Assembly (NCBI RefSeq): GCF_037975245.1
Contig: NC_092577.1
Span: forward strand, 21,974,398-22,036,397
Length of the DNA: 62,000 bases
Reading direction: 5' to 3'
Origin: Apostichopus japonicus
Lineage: Eukaryota; Echinodermata; Holothuroidea; Aspidochirotida; Stichopodidae
Shown: in pieces, positions 19,064 to 30,133 of the stretch
Layout: each line of letters begins with the position of its first letter
How positions within the stretch are numbered: position 1 is the first letter of the stretch
Notes under the pieces: model-generated
The model's database searches: none
What the model was told of the DNA's origin: nothing
The model's input: the letters and a program-made list of their open reading frames with translations, nothing else
Program-made: the position numbers and the translations under genes

Positions 19064-21819
19064 ATGGCCCATACATTTTTCAGTTGCCACTATCAACGTC
19101 AATGGCATGAGGGATCATCGCAAGCGCAGTCGCATTTTCCAATATTGTATTTCAATGGAGGTCGACTGCGTTTGCCTACAAGAAACACATATTTTGGAAG
19201 AAGATGTCCCTCTATGGGCTTATGAGTGGGGTGGTGGGCTTCATGCTTCGTTTGGTTCGTCTTCATCCTGTGGCACTGTCATCCTTCTGTCACCTCGTCA
19301 GGCGGGTTTTGCCACTAGGGTGGAGACGGATCACGAGGGCCGATTGCTTTGCATTCTATTCAAGTATCCACAGGGTAACATCTCCCTTAGCAATGTGTAT
19401 GCTCCCAATCGGCCTTCTGCTAGACGAGAATTTTTTAACACGCTACTTTCCTTTGTTCCTGGTAGTGCACCATGTGTCATGGTCGGAGACTTTAACTGTG
19501 TCCCAGACTCGGGTCTTGACAGACTCGGGGCTTCTGTGTCTGCTAGTCCTGACGCTGGGATCACAGAGCTGGACAGATTCACTTCGGCACACCTTTTAGC
19601 CGATGTCTGGAGGCATATGCACCCGTGTAGTACGGCGTATACGTGGGTGAGGCCGAACGGAGAAGATGCCTCCAGGATAGATCGAGTGTATGCGCCCGTG
19701 AGTTTGAAATTTTCGGGTTGCGAGACGCTCCGCTGTCCGCTGTCTGACCATGACACTGTAGTAGCACGTTTTGTTTTGCCTTCCTTTTTCCCGATCGGGC
19801 GGGGCCTATGGAAGCTTAACTGTCGGATTCTTGGCGAGGCAGAGTTCCGCCAAAGTTTCGCAAACATTGAAACCGGCCTTTGCATCTACATCCCAACGGT
19901 GGGATGATGTCAAGTTGCGCATCAAACGCTTCGCAATTCAGTATTGCGTGACCCGCGCACGGCGTCGAAGAGAACATTTTTCGAAGCTGTGCGCGGAGGT
20001 GAAGTTTGGCGACCCTTCGGCTGTCATCGCTTTGCAGACCTGTCTCGATGAAAAGTACCACGGTGCCCGCGTCAGGGCCCGTGTCGAAGCGGTGGAAGCC
20101 GAGGAACGCCCTTGACTGAGGTTTTACTAGTCCGTAAGCTCATCGGCGTGTAACAGACGCGTCCCATCTGTGCACGCTACTGATGGGACCGTGGTTAGTG
20201 ACCCTCACGGCATTGTCCGCGTATACAAGGATTATTATTTCAGTTTGTATACGCGTAACAGTGTCGACTTGTCGGCACAGGCCGATTTATTGAGGGGAAT
20301 CTCAAAAACTGTTCCCCACGATGTCAATGATATTTTGGGGGCGAAATAACCACTGTTGAGCTTTGGAAGGCGCTTTCGAAGATGAAGAATGGCAAGTCCG
20401 CGGGTTCGGACGGGCTTCCGAGAGATTCTACCGAACCTTCTGGGCATTAACAGGACCCGACCTCAGAGCCGTCTTCGAGGACGCATTCCAAAACGGACTG
20501 TTAAACCAAAGTCAACGTCTGGGCATGATTACTTTGCTGCCCAAGTCTGGAGACCCCTTGGACCCTCATAACAAGCGTCCGATCACCTTGTTAAATGTAG
20601 ACTACAAGTTGCTGGCTAAGGCTTTGTGCAACCGCCTTGCACTGGCTATGCCGCATCTTGTGGGTGATCTCCAGACTTGTGCAGTGAAGGGTCATTGCAT
20701 CCAGCAAAACTTGTGGTTGATGCGCGACTTGACCGACTTTGTTTTTGAACGAGATCTGCCATGTGCATTGGTGTCTCTGGACCAGCAGAAGGCCTTTGAC
20801 ATGGTGGATCGGGGTTTTTAGTGAATGTATTGGAGACGTTTCAGTTGCACCCGGTTTTTCGTAAATGGATTTCTGTTTTGTATCAGGACAGTTTCAGTTC
20901 TGTTATCGTAAATGGGTTTTGTTCGGAGGTTTTTAACGTGGAGAGGGGGGTGCGCCAGGGGTGCCCTCTGTCTCCATTACTTTATATTTTGTTTAGCGAG
21001 TCCCTGTCTCGTCTTTTAGAAAGGGACTCAAGACTTGTTCCATTCGTTGTGCCAGGGGGTGCCAAAGTGAAGTGTGTTCAATGTGCAGATGACGTCACGT
21101 GTGTTATTTCGAGTCTGGGCTCCTTTCGTGCCCTCTCGCAGGATTTATCTATCTTTGAGAGAGCTACCGGGGCGAAGTTGAATCCGGAAAAGACAAAGGG
21201 CCTTCGCCTTGGTAGCTGGAGATACAGAGACTTACCATTCGGTGCATCGTGGTCGGATCAAAATATCAAAATTAATGATATATGGTTCGGCTACGATGCA
21301 CCTTGTGATGTAACCTGGAACGAGAGGGCTCAGGTGCTTGAGGGCGGGCTCGAAACCTTTGGCGCCCGCTGGCTTTCGATCCTAGGGAAAGTCACCGTAG
21401 TTAATCGTTTTCTTTCGCCCATCTTGTGGTACCCGGGCGCGGTGTATCCAATTCCGCGTCGCGTCCTGGTGCGGTTGGAGAGAGCGATATTTTAATTTAT
21501 TTGGTCGGGTTCTACAGAGCTTGTGAAAAGGGCGGTAATGTACTAAAAACTGGAGAAGGGTGGGTTAGGGGTGGTTCATCTGGGAAGTAAATTGACCTTT
21601 TTGTTATTTAAGCAGTTGTTTGTAGCGGTAACTGACCCAGGGTTGCCTTGTTCATATTTTGTACGTTTTTGGGGCGGTTTGCACCTGCGTCGATGGGTCC
21701 CGGCGCTGTTTAGCAACAGAGAACCGCATAGTAGTACTCCAAACAGGGTGGTGCGTGTCATCTGCTCCGCTCTGATTGAGTTGCCCCCTGTTGACCTGTT
21801 GCCCCCTGTTGACCTGTGA
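19064..21819 (+). pseudogene. LINE ORF2: AP endonuclease + reverse transcriptase, broken
   Basis: Begins at the ATG of MAHT and is frameshifted within a few codons. Endonuclease motifs are INVNGMRDHRKRSRIF, CVCLQETHILEEDV, CVMVGDFNCVPDSG and SDHDTVVARF. RT motifs are ITLLNVDYKLLAKALCNRL, CALVSLDQQKAFDMVDRGF, VRQGCPLSPLLYILF and CADDVTCV; the usual YADD reads CADD here. Frames break near 19860, 20115, 20340 and 20819, and the coding region ends after IELPPVDL, so the C-terminal Cys/His region is lost. Neither retrotransposition step could be supported by this copy. Confidence 0.8.
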
Positions 21820-22195
21820 CCTGGCAATTTTGTTGAATTTGTAACCTTGCAGTAGAGTGCCGACCATACCAAAATGACAGTATGTCAATGATTTTAGACG
21901 GTGAAGTATACTTCATATGCCTAGGTTATATGCGTGTAACATAACAGTATGTACTGATTAGGTTATAACTTTGAAACAGCTGCTAACCTTGAACAGCTTA
22001 CACATTTGTTGATGCAATCACACTACAGGGTTAAATGAGGTTTATTTGCAGTCATCAGTAGTGTAATGATATGTTATTCACATATCCCTAATACTGTTGT
22101 ATTGCATTTTGCCACGTACACGTACAGATGCATTAGCATGTTTTTCTTTCAATTTTAAATGCTTTACGTTTATTTTTTTGGTGTCTTTATTTCAG
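21820..22195. other. Intron remainder, no separate feature
   Basis: AT-rich sequence between the LINE end and the acceptor at 22195; a pyrimidine-rich stretch (TTATTTTTTTGGTGTCTTTA) precedes the splice site. Confidence 0.5.
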
Positions 22196-22318
22196 GAAAG
22201 TTCAGCATCAAGTGAGGAAAGCTCATCTGATGAAGGAAGGACTGAAGAAGTTGAAGGGTCAGTTGAAGAAGCCATTCATGAAAGTGCAGGCTCCATTTCC
22301 CATGAGGCGAATATTCAG
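22196..22318 (+). CDS. Exon: acidic serine-rich segment of the P2X7-tail-like protein
   Basis: Acceptor TTTATTTCAG and donor CAG|GTAAGA. The 41 in-frame codons read ESSASSEESSSDEGRTEEVE and then GSVEEAIHESAGSISHEANIQ; the segment is strongly acidic and probably disordered. Phase 0 at both ends fits the exon at 13376-13463 upstream and the exon at 22832 downstream. Many stand-alone P2X7-tail-like proteins carry a similar acidic Ser-rich leader before the zinc domain. The join to the upstream SAM-containing exons is an inference from phase, orientation and the short residual intron once transposons are removed. Confidence 0.6.
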
Positions 22319-22831
22319 GTAAGAAATTATATTTATTAAAATATATTAAACATTCACACACTGTACTCGCAAATAAGAATCATATTTACAGTCTTCTGAA
22401 CAAAGTTTATAGAACAAGCCTGATCTGCTGGTCAAAATCATATTGTCTTTTATTAATTTATCCAGTACGACATAGCAAGTTGGTATGCAAATTGGACAAA
22501 AGTGCAGGGTTGTAAAGATGTATCGTACTTGGATACACACTGAAACATACAGTACTATTTGCAGTAGCATAGATGGGGCCAAGATTCATAAATCTTAAAA
22601 TAGCTACAAACAAAAAATGCACACAAAACATTTTTTTTCACTATCCTATAAGATCCCCTTACTCTGTATTTCTTTGCTTGCAGTAACCAATGTGTATCTC
22701 TTGTCATTATTCCCGTCTGGTACCTACATGACCCAATTGTTTGCAATATATTATCCAAATTCTGTGATGTGTACTTTATGGTGAAATGCACTAGCTGGTG
22801 ATATTGAAGTTAAATTTTTGTTTACCAACAG

Positions 22832-23326
22832 AGGTACGTGAAAGGCTTGTCTAGAGAGAGGTTGGAAGATGTAGCAACGGAGCTTCTTCGAAGACAGCCA
22901 GAAGCCTTGAGTGATTTCACTCAACCACAAACGACAAGAGGGAACCATCCTACAGAGATTACATTGTGGTGCAAGTGTACTAAATGTAGTCCAATGCCAA
23001 CGATCATTGAAAACAAGTGTTGTTGTAGGAGGATTGGTGATTGCTTTACAGAATCTCAAGCATTGAGAGACATTTGCTTGAATGTAAATGTCTTATCGGT
23101 AAACATGCAAGTGCGTGAGGATGAACTGGCCAACGAAGAAAATAGGTCATATTCAAACTATCGTCACTACTCATATAGGAACTACATTTACTGGAAGTTT
23201 GGACGTCTTGGCCGTGACAACAGACTGGTCATCCCTGCTTGTTGTGTTATTAAAATAAGGCAGAGATGCCCATCAGCAGATGGGCAGTACAAGGGTTTTA
23301 TTGCAGGAGAGAACCTCCAAGATTAA
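22832..23326 (+). CDS. Terminal exon: P2X7 receptor C-terminal (ballast-like) zinc domain protein
   Basis: The acceptor is TTTACCAACAG and the stop TAA ends at 23326. The frame starts RYVKGLSRERLEDVATELLRR and then shows the zinc-binding signature WCKCTKCSPMPT...ENKCCCRRIGDC. It continues with YRHYSYRNYIYWKFGRLG, RDNRLVIPACCVIKIRQ and a closing PSADGQYKGFIAG. The same Cys pattern and the final 'R..Y..W..GRLG..NR..IP.CCV..IR..FP...G.Y.GF' core occur in the cytoplasmic ballast domain of vertebrate P2X7 receptors and in many channel-less eukaryotic proteins annotated 'P2X purinoceptor 7-like'. No membrane segments or ATP-binding ectodomain are present, so this is not an ion channel. The function of the stand-alone domain is unknown. 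It is intact in this window. Confidence 0.8.
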   Translation, partial: RYVKGLSRERLEDVATELLRRQPEALSDFTQPQTTRGNHPTEITLWCKCTKCSPMPTIIENKCCCRRIGDCFTESQALRDICLNVNVLSVNMQVREDELANEENRSYSNYRHYSYRNYIYWKFGRLGRDNRLVIPACCVIKIRQRCPSADGQYKGFIAGENLQD

Positions 23327-24851
23327 ACAAGTGGATTGTTGCCAGGCTCCAAATTATTTCATTTTGCTAGTTGACATAATCTTTACTTGTTGATTTAACT
23401 TAGAGATATATGCAGTTAAACCCCTTAATTATCATTACCATCATTATATAATCATAAACACCTCATTTCCACTTAAAACTATGAGATAAACAATATGTAT
23501 TACACTATTCTTGCTTCACATGATATAAAGTTTGCATTTTCATATTATGCCTTGATATGCATACATGGGAGTCATATTCCAGTTATATAGTATTTTCATT
23601 TCTTGCTGGTAACATATAGCTTCAAACCTCCAAGTTCATGATATTGTAGTTGTGTGTTGTCTCCTTGGTAAAAGGTAACGCTACTTTTAAAGGCCAAACC
23701 TCATGTGAGGTAACATGGTAATGTAGCAGGATGAATGGTAATGTAGACTGCCCTGGTGAGCAGATGGTCCTAAAATTGTTATACATCTAATGTAATAAGT
23801 CAACAGGGTTCAATCTAAAAGTCTTTATTTGGATGAATTATTGAATTGGCAATTTATTAGTCACCTTTTTTTTTGGTTTCTTCATTGAGTTCAATCTTTG
23901 AATATCTTGTAAAATACGTATGTTATGTATTTCAAATATTTGTATCTGTCACATTTAAAGTCATAAATCAGGCTATTCTCGTAATAGGAAATCTCTTTGA
24001 AAAAAATCCTGTAAGTATCTTGTTCATACTATGAAGCAATTGGTAGCATAGAATATAGCATAGGTTTTTTTGTCTTGGTGACAAATTGTGAGCAGATTTC
24101 CTGTCAGTGGTGTTTTTTTTCCTTTTCTTTTACATTGCACCTATTTGAAAATGCAACTATGCATGCTGATTTGCATGAATAAGCTATTATCCTTAATCTG
24201 TGATGTAAAGATTCTGTGCCTCTATCATCCTCATAATATATGAAGCTGCTTAGAGTATAAGAAGAGGTTAACCTTTAAATTCATGAACAACTTGGTCAGC
24301 AGTAATAACACATAGGTTTATATATTGATTATTCCTTTCATGAGGATTGTGTGTTAATAGTATCGATTTTAACTGTTATCATCTAAGCTAAAATTTACTG
24401 AACTCCTGAGTAACAACCAGTCAGCTTTTTCAAATGTAGGTGCTGAGAAATCGTCCTCATGTTTAACTGAAAAAATTTTCATTCATTTAAGTTAACAAAT
24501 TTTCAGTCGAGAGAAAATGCAATATAGCAGATTTTCTTCTTTCCATCTTTTTTATTTGCATGTTTTTACATTTGTTAATCTAGGCTAATGAAAAATAAAT
24601 CTATACAGAAAGTTGTACCCATGTCTGTCCAAAACAATTACGTTGTAGGCCTTATGTTTTTCTCTATTTATCACGGAGGATACTAACATTCAGTCATTTC
24701 ATACTGTTAGGTCCCAACTATTCCTGCCAGAAAATGGGAAAGTACTAATTACTACTACATTGAGGACTTACGAAGGTTTGCCTTGTTAGGACTACACTAA
24801 ATTCCCTTGCATACAGCTGCGCCACTTTCCACTCTAAGCCCCCTATATCCT
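23327..24851. other. 3' flank of the P2X7-tail gene; no further gene seen
   Basis: AT-rich sequence, presumably including the 3' UTR. An AATAAA word lies near 24594, but it is too far from the stop codon to assign as its polyadenylation signal. No frame or repeat is supported. Confidence 0.45.
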
Positions 24852-24860
24852 CACAGCAAT
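24852..24860 (+). repeat. Target-site duplication of LINE copy 2, left copy
   Basis: CACAGCAAT, repeated at 28683-28691 on the other side of the element. Confidence 0.8.
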
Positions 24861-25022
24861 GCTTTTTACGTGACCCGTCATACGGGATACAAAACGTCAC
24901 GGCCAAACGGCACTACCAAACCCTCCCATTCTTACAAACGAACCTCAGGTCAAGCGAGCCAAAAAAAAGTACATATACTCACCGACCTGCAGAGACAAAA
25001 CGCCCAACCCCCCACTGAAATA

Positions 25023-28000
25023 TTAAAAAACTACAAAAGGACGACCAGCACGCAGCGAAACAAAACACCCTTCCCCAGCACACCACCGTCCAAAAAAGGC
25101 AGCCCTAGATAAACGGCGAAAATCGCCTTCGACCTGAAGGCGAATGTCAGACTTCACCGCCTCCAGGACTGCCTGCCAACTGGCAAATTTCCCCCTAAAA
25201 ACAACATCACATCTATTCCTCCAAATAAGTTTTTTTACAACAGAACAAACATAAATAATACGCTGCGACACAGCAACGGAACAAACTGGAGGATCTAATC
25301 CATATAAAACAAAACCCTGTCCTACCGACCAGGAACGGTCTCCCGTTAAACGGTCGGTCCAGGACTGAAACCACTCCCACAAGTTCAAAACAAAGGGGCA
25401 ATGCCAAAAAACATGGGCAGTACTCTCTAAGCTGTCACAGCCGGTCCTCGGGCACAGTCCATCACCCAATCGCCAGTGATACCTTTTCAGATTGGTCACC
25501 AAGGCACCGTGTGCAATTCTCCATGCAAGATCACGGAGCCTGCAACCATTCAGTCTTGAATGCACCGAACGCCATACTTCGACAGGATGACGTCCCTGTA
25601 CAAAAATTGCATTCAAGGCCCTATCCCGCAAGGAACTGAGAACGAGGGCCGGCCGTGACAGGTCAACAGGGGGTAACTCAATAAGAGCGGAGCAAATGAC
25701 ACGCACCACTCTGCTTGGTGTGCTACTATGCGGTTCTCTGTTGTTAAACAGCGCCGGAACCCATCGACGCAAGTGCAACCCGCCCCAAAAACGTACAAAA
25801 TATGAACAAGGCAACCCTGGGTCAGTTACCGCTACAAACAATTGCTTAAATAACAAACAAGTTAACTTACTTCCCAGATGAACCACCCCTAGTCCCCCCC
25901 TTCTCCAGTTTTTGGTACAATATCGCCCTCTTGACCAGCTCTGTACCACCAGACCATATGAATGAAAAAATCGCACCAGGACGCGACGCGGAATTGGGTA
26001 AACCGCGCCCGGGTACCACAAGATGGGCGAAACGAAACGATTAATAACGGTGACTTTCCCCAAGATCGAAAGCCAGCGGGTGCCAAAGGTTTCGAGTCTG
26101 CTCTCAAATACCTCAGCCCTCTCGCTCCAGGTGACATAACAAGGTGCATCGTAGCCGAACCATATACCATTAATTTTGATATTCTGATCCGACCACGACG
26201 CACAGAATGGTAAGTCTCTGTATCTCCAGCTACCAAGACGAAGGCCCTTTGTCTTTTCTGGATTCAACTTCGCCCCGGTAGCTCTCTCAAAAATAGATAG
26301 ATCCTGCGAGAGTGCGCGAAAGGAGCCCAGACTCGAAACAACACATGTCACGTCATCTGCATATTGAGCGCATTTCACTTTGGCACCCCCTGGCACAACG
26401 AATGGAACAAGTCTGGAGTCCCTTTCCAAAAGACGAGAGAGGGACTCGCTAAACAAAACATAAAGTAATGGAGACAGAGGGCACCCCTGGCGCACCCCCC
26501 TCTCTACGTTAAAAACCTCCGAACAAAACCCATTTACGATAACAGAACTGAAACTTTCCTGATACAAAACGGATTATCCATTTACGAAAAACCGGGTGCA
26601 ACTGAAACGTCTCCAATACATTCATTAAAAAACCGCGATCCACCATGTCAAAGGCCTTCTGCTGGTCCAGAGATACCAATGCACATGGCAGATCACGCTG
26701 AATAACAAAGTCGGTCAAGTCGCGCATCAACCACAAGTTCTGCTGGATGCAATGATCCTTCACTGCACAAGTCTGGAGATCACCCACAAGATGCGGCATA
26801 GCCAGTGCAAGGCGGTTGCACAAAGCCTTAGCCAGTGCAAGGCGGTTGCACAAAGCCTTAGCCAGCAACTTGTAGTCCACATTTAACAAGGTGATCGGAC
26901 GCTTGTTACGGGGATCCAAGGGGTCCCCAGACTTGGGCAGCAAAGTAATCATGCCCAGACGTTGACTTTGGTTTAACAGTCCGTTTTGGAAGGCGTCCTC
27001 GAAGACGGCTCTGATGTCGGGTCCTATTATTGCCCAGAAGGTTCGGTAGAACTCCCTCGGAAGCCCGTCCGAACCCGGGGACTTGCCATTCTTCATCTTC
27101 GAAAGCGCCTTCCAAAGCTCAACAGTGGTTATTTCGCCCCCCAAAATATCATTGACATCGTGGGGAACGGTTTTTGAGATTCCTCTCAATAAATCAGCCT
27201 GTGCCGACAAGTCGACATTGCCACGCGTAAACAAACTCGAATAGTACTCTTTATATACGCGGACAATGCCGTGAGGGTCACTAACCACGGTCCCATCGGT
27301 AGCGCGCACAGACGGGACGCGTCTGTCACCCGCCGATGAGCTAACGGACTGGTAAAACCTCAGTGAAGGGCGCTCCTCGGCTTCCACCGCTTCGACACGG
27401 GCCCTGACGCGGGCACCGTGGTACTTTTCATCGAGATAAGTCTGCAAAGCGATGACAGCCGAAGGGTCGCCAAACTTCACCTCCGCGCACAGCTTCGAGA
27501 ATTTTTCTCTTCGACGCCGTGCGCGGGTCACGCAATACTGAATTGCGTAGCGTTTGATGCGCAACTTGACCTCATCCCACCATTGGGATGTAGAAGCAAA
27601 GGCCGGCTTCAATGTTTGCCATCCTTTGTACCTGGTCTCGAAACCCTGGCGGAACTCTGCCTCGCCAAGAATCCGACAGTAAAGCTTCCATAGGCCCCGC
27701 CCGATGGGGAAAATGGAAGGCAAAACAAAACGTGCTACTACAGTGTCATGGTCAGAGAGCGGACAGCTGAGCGTCTCGCAACCCGAAAATGTAAACCTTA
27801 CGGGCGCATACACTCGATCTATCCTGGAGGCATCTTCTCCGTTAGGCCTCACCCACGTATACACCGTACTACACGGGTGCATATGCCTCCAGACATCGGC
27901 TAAAAGGTGTGCCGAAGTGAATCTGTCCAATTCTGTCATCCCAGCGTCGGGACTTGCAGACACAGAAGTTCCGAGTCTGTCAAGACCCGAGTCTGGGACA

Positions 28001-28434
28001 CAGTTAAAGTCTCCGACCATGACACACGGCGCACTACCAGGAACAAAGGAAGGCAGCGTGTTAAAAAAATCTCGTCTAGCAGAAGGCCGATTGGGAGCAT
28101 ACACATTGCAAATGGCGATGTTACCCTGTGGATACTTGAATAGAATGCAAACCAATCGGCCCTCGTGATCCGTCTCCACCCTAGTGGCACAACCCGCCTG
28201 ACGAGCTGACAGAAGGATGACAGTGCCACAGGATGAAGACGAACCAAACGAAGCATGCAGCTCACCACCCCACTCATAAGCCCATAGAGGGACATCTTCT
28301 TCCAAAATATGTGTTTCTTGCAGGCAAACGCAGTCGACCTCCATTGATTTACAATATTGGAAAATGCGACTGCGCTTGCGATGATCCCTCATGCCATTCA
28401 CGTTCAAAGTGGCAACTGAAAGTGTATGGGCCAT
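25023..28434 (-). pseudogene. LINE ORF2 (copy 2): endonuclease-reverse transcriptase with one frameshift
   Basis: ATG at 28434 (MAHTLSVATLNVNGMRD). N-terminal exonuclease-endonuclease-phosphatase domain: TLNVNGMRD, VCLQETHI, VGDFNC and SDHDTVV. Central reverse transcriptase: LLNVDYKLLAKALCNRL, ALVSLDQQKAFDMVDR, GVRQGCPLSPLLYVLF and the active-site AQYADDVTCVV. The C-terminal Cys/His element CPRTGCDSLESTAHVFWHC is of the type seen in L1/Tx1-group elements. A frameshift near 26570 splits the frame between HPVFRKW and the next RT block (FSSVIVNGFCSEVF). The duplicated KALCNRLALA comes from a 30-bp tandem repeat. The function would be nicking target DNA and copying element RNA. This copy is probably inactive because of the frameshift and the missing 5' end. 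Confidence 0.85.
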
Positions 28435-28454
28435 GAGAGGGCAGTGGGGCAAAA

Positions 28455-28682
28455 CTACGAAGACGACGATTCCGTAAGCTTCAAGCGCGCCCTAGACGAC
28501 ATATCGTCGTCCGAGTCGTCACTTGAAGCCGACCTTTTAAGAGAGGGTTCCCCCATTTCGTCGTACCAGCTCGTCCCAGTGGCACGTTTCGGCTCGCTGA
28601 TCACCGATTCACCGGAGTTGCTGTCAGACAGAGCCTCCGGAGAACCGATGACCACCGATTCTCCGTCAGACAAAGCCTCCGG
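28455..28682 (-). pseudogene. LINE ORF1 3' remnant (copy 2)
   Basis: The Ser/Asp/Glu-rich C-terminal tail of ORF1 (SPEALSDSNSGESVI, EPKRATGTSWYDEMGEPS, DDSDDDMSSRARLKL) ends at a TAG at 28457-28455, 20 bases before the ORF2 ATG. The 5' part, including the zinc knuckles, is missing because the copy was 5'-truncated on insertion. The short gap between ORF1 and ORF2 suggests reinitiation or a similar coupled translation in the intact element. Confidence 0.8.
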
Positions 28683-28691
28683 CACAGCAAT
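28683..28691 (+). repeat. Target-site duplication of LINE copy 2, right copy
   Basis: CACAGCAAT, matching 24852-24860. Confidence 0.8.
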
Positions 28692-30133
28692 TATATTATA
28701 GGCATCAGGCTTTCCTCTAAATTATCATGGACATTAAATCCCAGCGATCCATATAGTCCCATTCATGTCAAACCTTGAGAAAGTACTACTTCCTAACCAC
28801 AAAAGAGGGAGGCAGGATTGCTGGGAAAAGTTGAAGAGTGGGCTAGTCATGGATTGGCCTAGCAGGTTCATGATATACTTGTACATTCACCTATTATACC
28901 TCAGAGGACACTAAATATATAGACCCATGCTTTTGGGTGCCAATCCTTACCACAAAAGCTTTGTCATAGTTATTCATATTCTCAAAGGGGGGGGGGGCAG
29001 GGGGACCTTAGGGTGGTGCATTGGCCTGAACAATGTCATTTTAAATCCCTCGCAAAAACTACCCAACCAACTAAAAACACCTCTATTAAATAGCAAAATC
29101 TCAGATCTTTCTATCATTATCTGAGTGATAGCTACAAGAGTCAATAATGAAGAATGATAACTCGAGACAGATGTTTACTATTACATACATTTATGAACCT
29201 GTTTTACTCTGCAACAACTGTGACGTGAAGCATTGCTACAATGTTATAAAGCAAAATGATCATGAATGACTCATCAATACTAAGTTACACGGCCATAGCT
29301 CTGGATACAAAGGTTAGGATATTTTAAAAGGCCTATTGATACTAAAAAATATATAGCCTCATCTACATTTGACTGGGCTTGTGTGAGCCCATGGAACATA
29401 ACATAAGCCCAGAGCTGGCCTCAAACATTGACCTCCAGTTTGACTAATGTTGTGTTCATTCTAATTTCAACTAATGTCAGCCTCATGATAGCTAGAACAA
29501 ATTTTGTGCTAATTTAAATATTTAGCCTGTAGATTGAGCCAGACTGGTCCTCAAATTTTCCAAATGATACAAACACTCATAGAACAAAAAGTTTGCCCAC
29601 AGATGACTCCACAAGGTGTAACATATAAACAACGTAGATAATGTGCTTTAAGTTAAGAAAGTTGCTCTTGCTAAGATAAAAAGTAAGAAAACATTTTCCA
29701 AATTCAATGTTTAAATCAAAAGAAAAAAATACAGTTCAAACCATAATTGGATATTGAGGTGATGCCAAACAATCAGGCACAAGTTTATCACAAATTATAT
29801 TGACAATTTTGAATGAAAATTCCAAGGTCAAGAAGGCTATAGAAAGATGTTTTCAGTTTGGCTGAAATATCAAAATATTTAACATGATGACAGTCATTCT
29901 AAAAGCTCCTTTAAAAATTACTTCCGGTGGAATATACAATGCACAAATAAAATACATTACCCATATGCCAGTGTTATTGACTTCTACAGTAGGTTTACAA
30001 TACACAAGTACTGCAATTATGTTCAACCCATGTAGAATATATTAATTCCATGTAAACCATGAATGAGTGCATTAGAATCACAATGAATGGTTATAACAAA
30101 ACAATATATATGAAGAATATGAGAATATGCAGC
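28692..30133. other. No recognisable gene; poly-G tract at 28987-28997
   Basis: AT-rich non-coding sequence with an 11-base G run. No splice-flanked frame and no repeat structure that I can support. Confidence 0.5.

Larger units (their letters stand above)
17888..21819 (+). mobile_element. LINE (L1/Tx1-like) copy 1, 3'-truncated
   Basis: Contains ORF1 (from 17961) and ORF2 (from 19064) of the same non-LTR retrotransposon family as the copies at 24.9 and 59.0 kb. Compared with those copies it stops inside ORF2 just after IELPPVDL, ending in a tandem duplication of TTGCCCCCTGTTGACCTG (21781-21798 and 21799-21816). The rest of ORF2 and the 3' UTR are missing. Its 5' flank directly abuts the right end of the 4-kb inverted-repeat element, so 17888-17960 may hold its 5' UTR. 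Target-primed reverse transcription normally gives 5' truncation, so loss of the 3' end suggests a later deletion. Confidence 0.8.
24861..28682 (-). mobile_element. LINE (L1/Tx1-like) copy 2, 5'-truncated, with 9-bp target duplication
   Basis: The minus-strand copy runs from inside ORF1 (28682) to a 3' end reading ...CACGTAAAAAGC (24861). CACAGCAAT occurs immediately outside both ends (24852-24860 and 28683-28691), the target-site duplication expected from target-primed reverse transcription with 5' truncation. There is no poly(A) or microsatellite tail. ORF2 is nearly complete, with one frameshift near 26570 and an in-frame 30-bp tandem duplication at 26801-26860. Confidence 0.9.

Noticed and set aside
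22832-23326. Full P2X receptor channel gene
   Set aside because: Only the cytoplasmic zinc domain is present; no transmembrane segments or ectodomain cysteines lie nearby.
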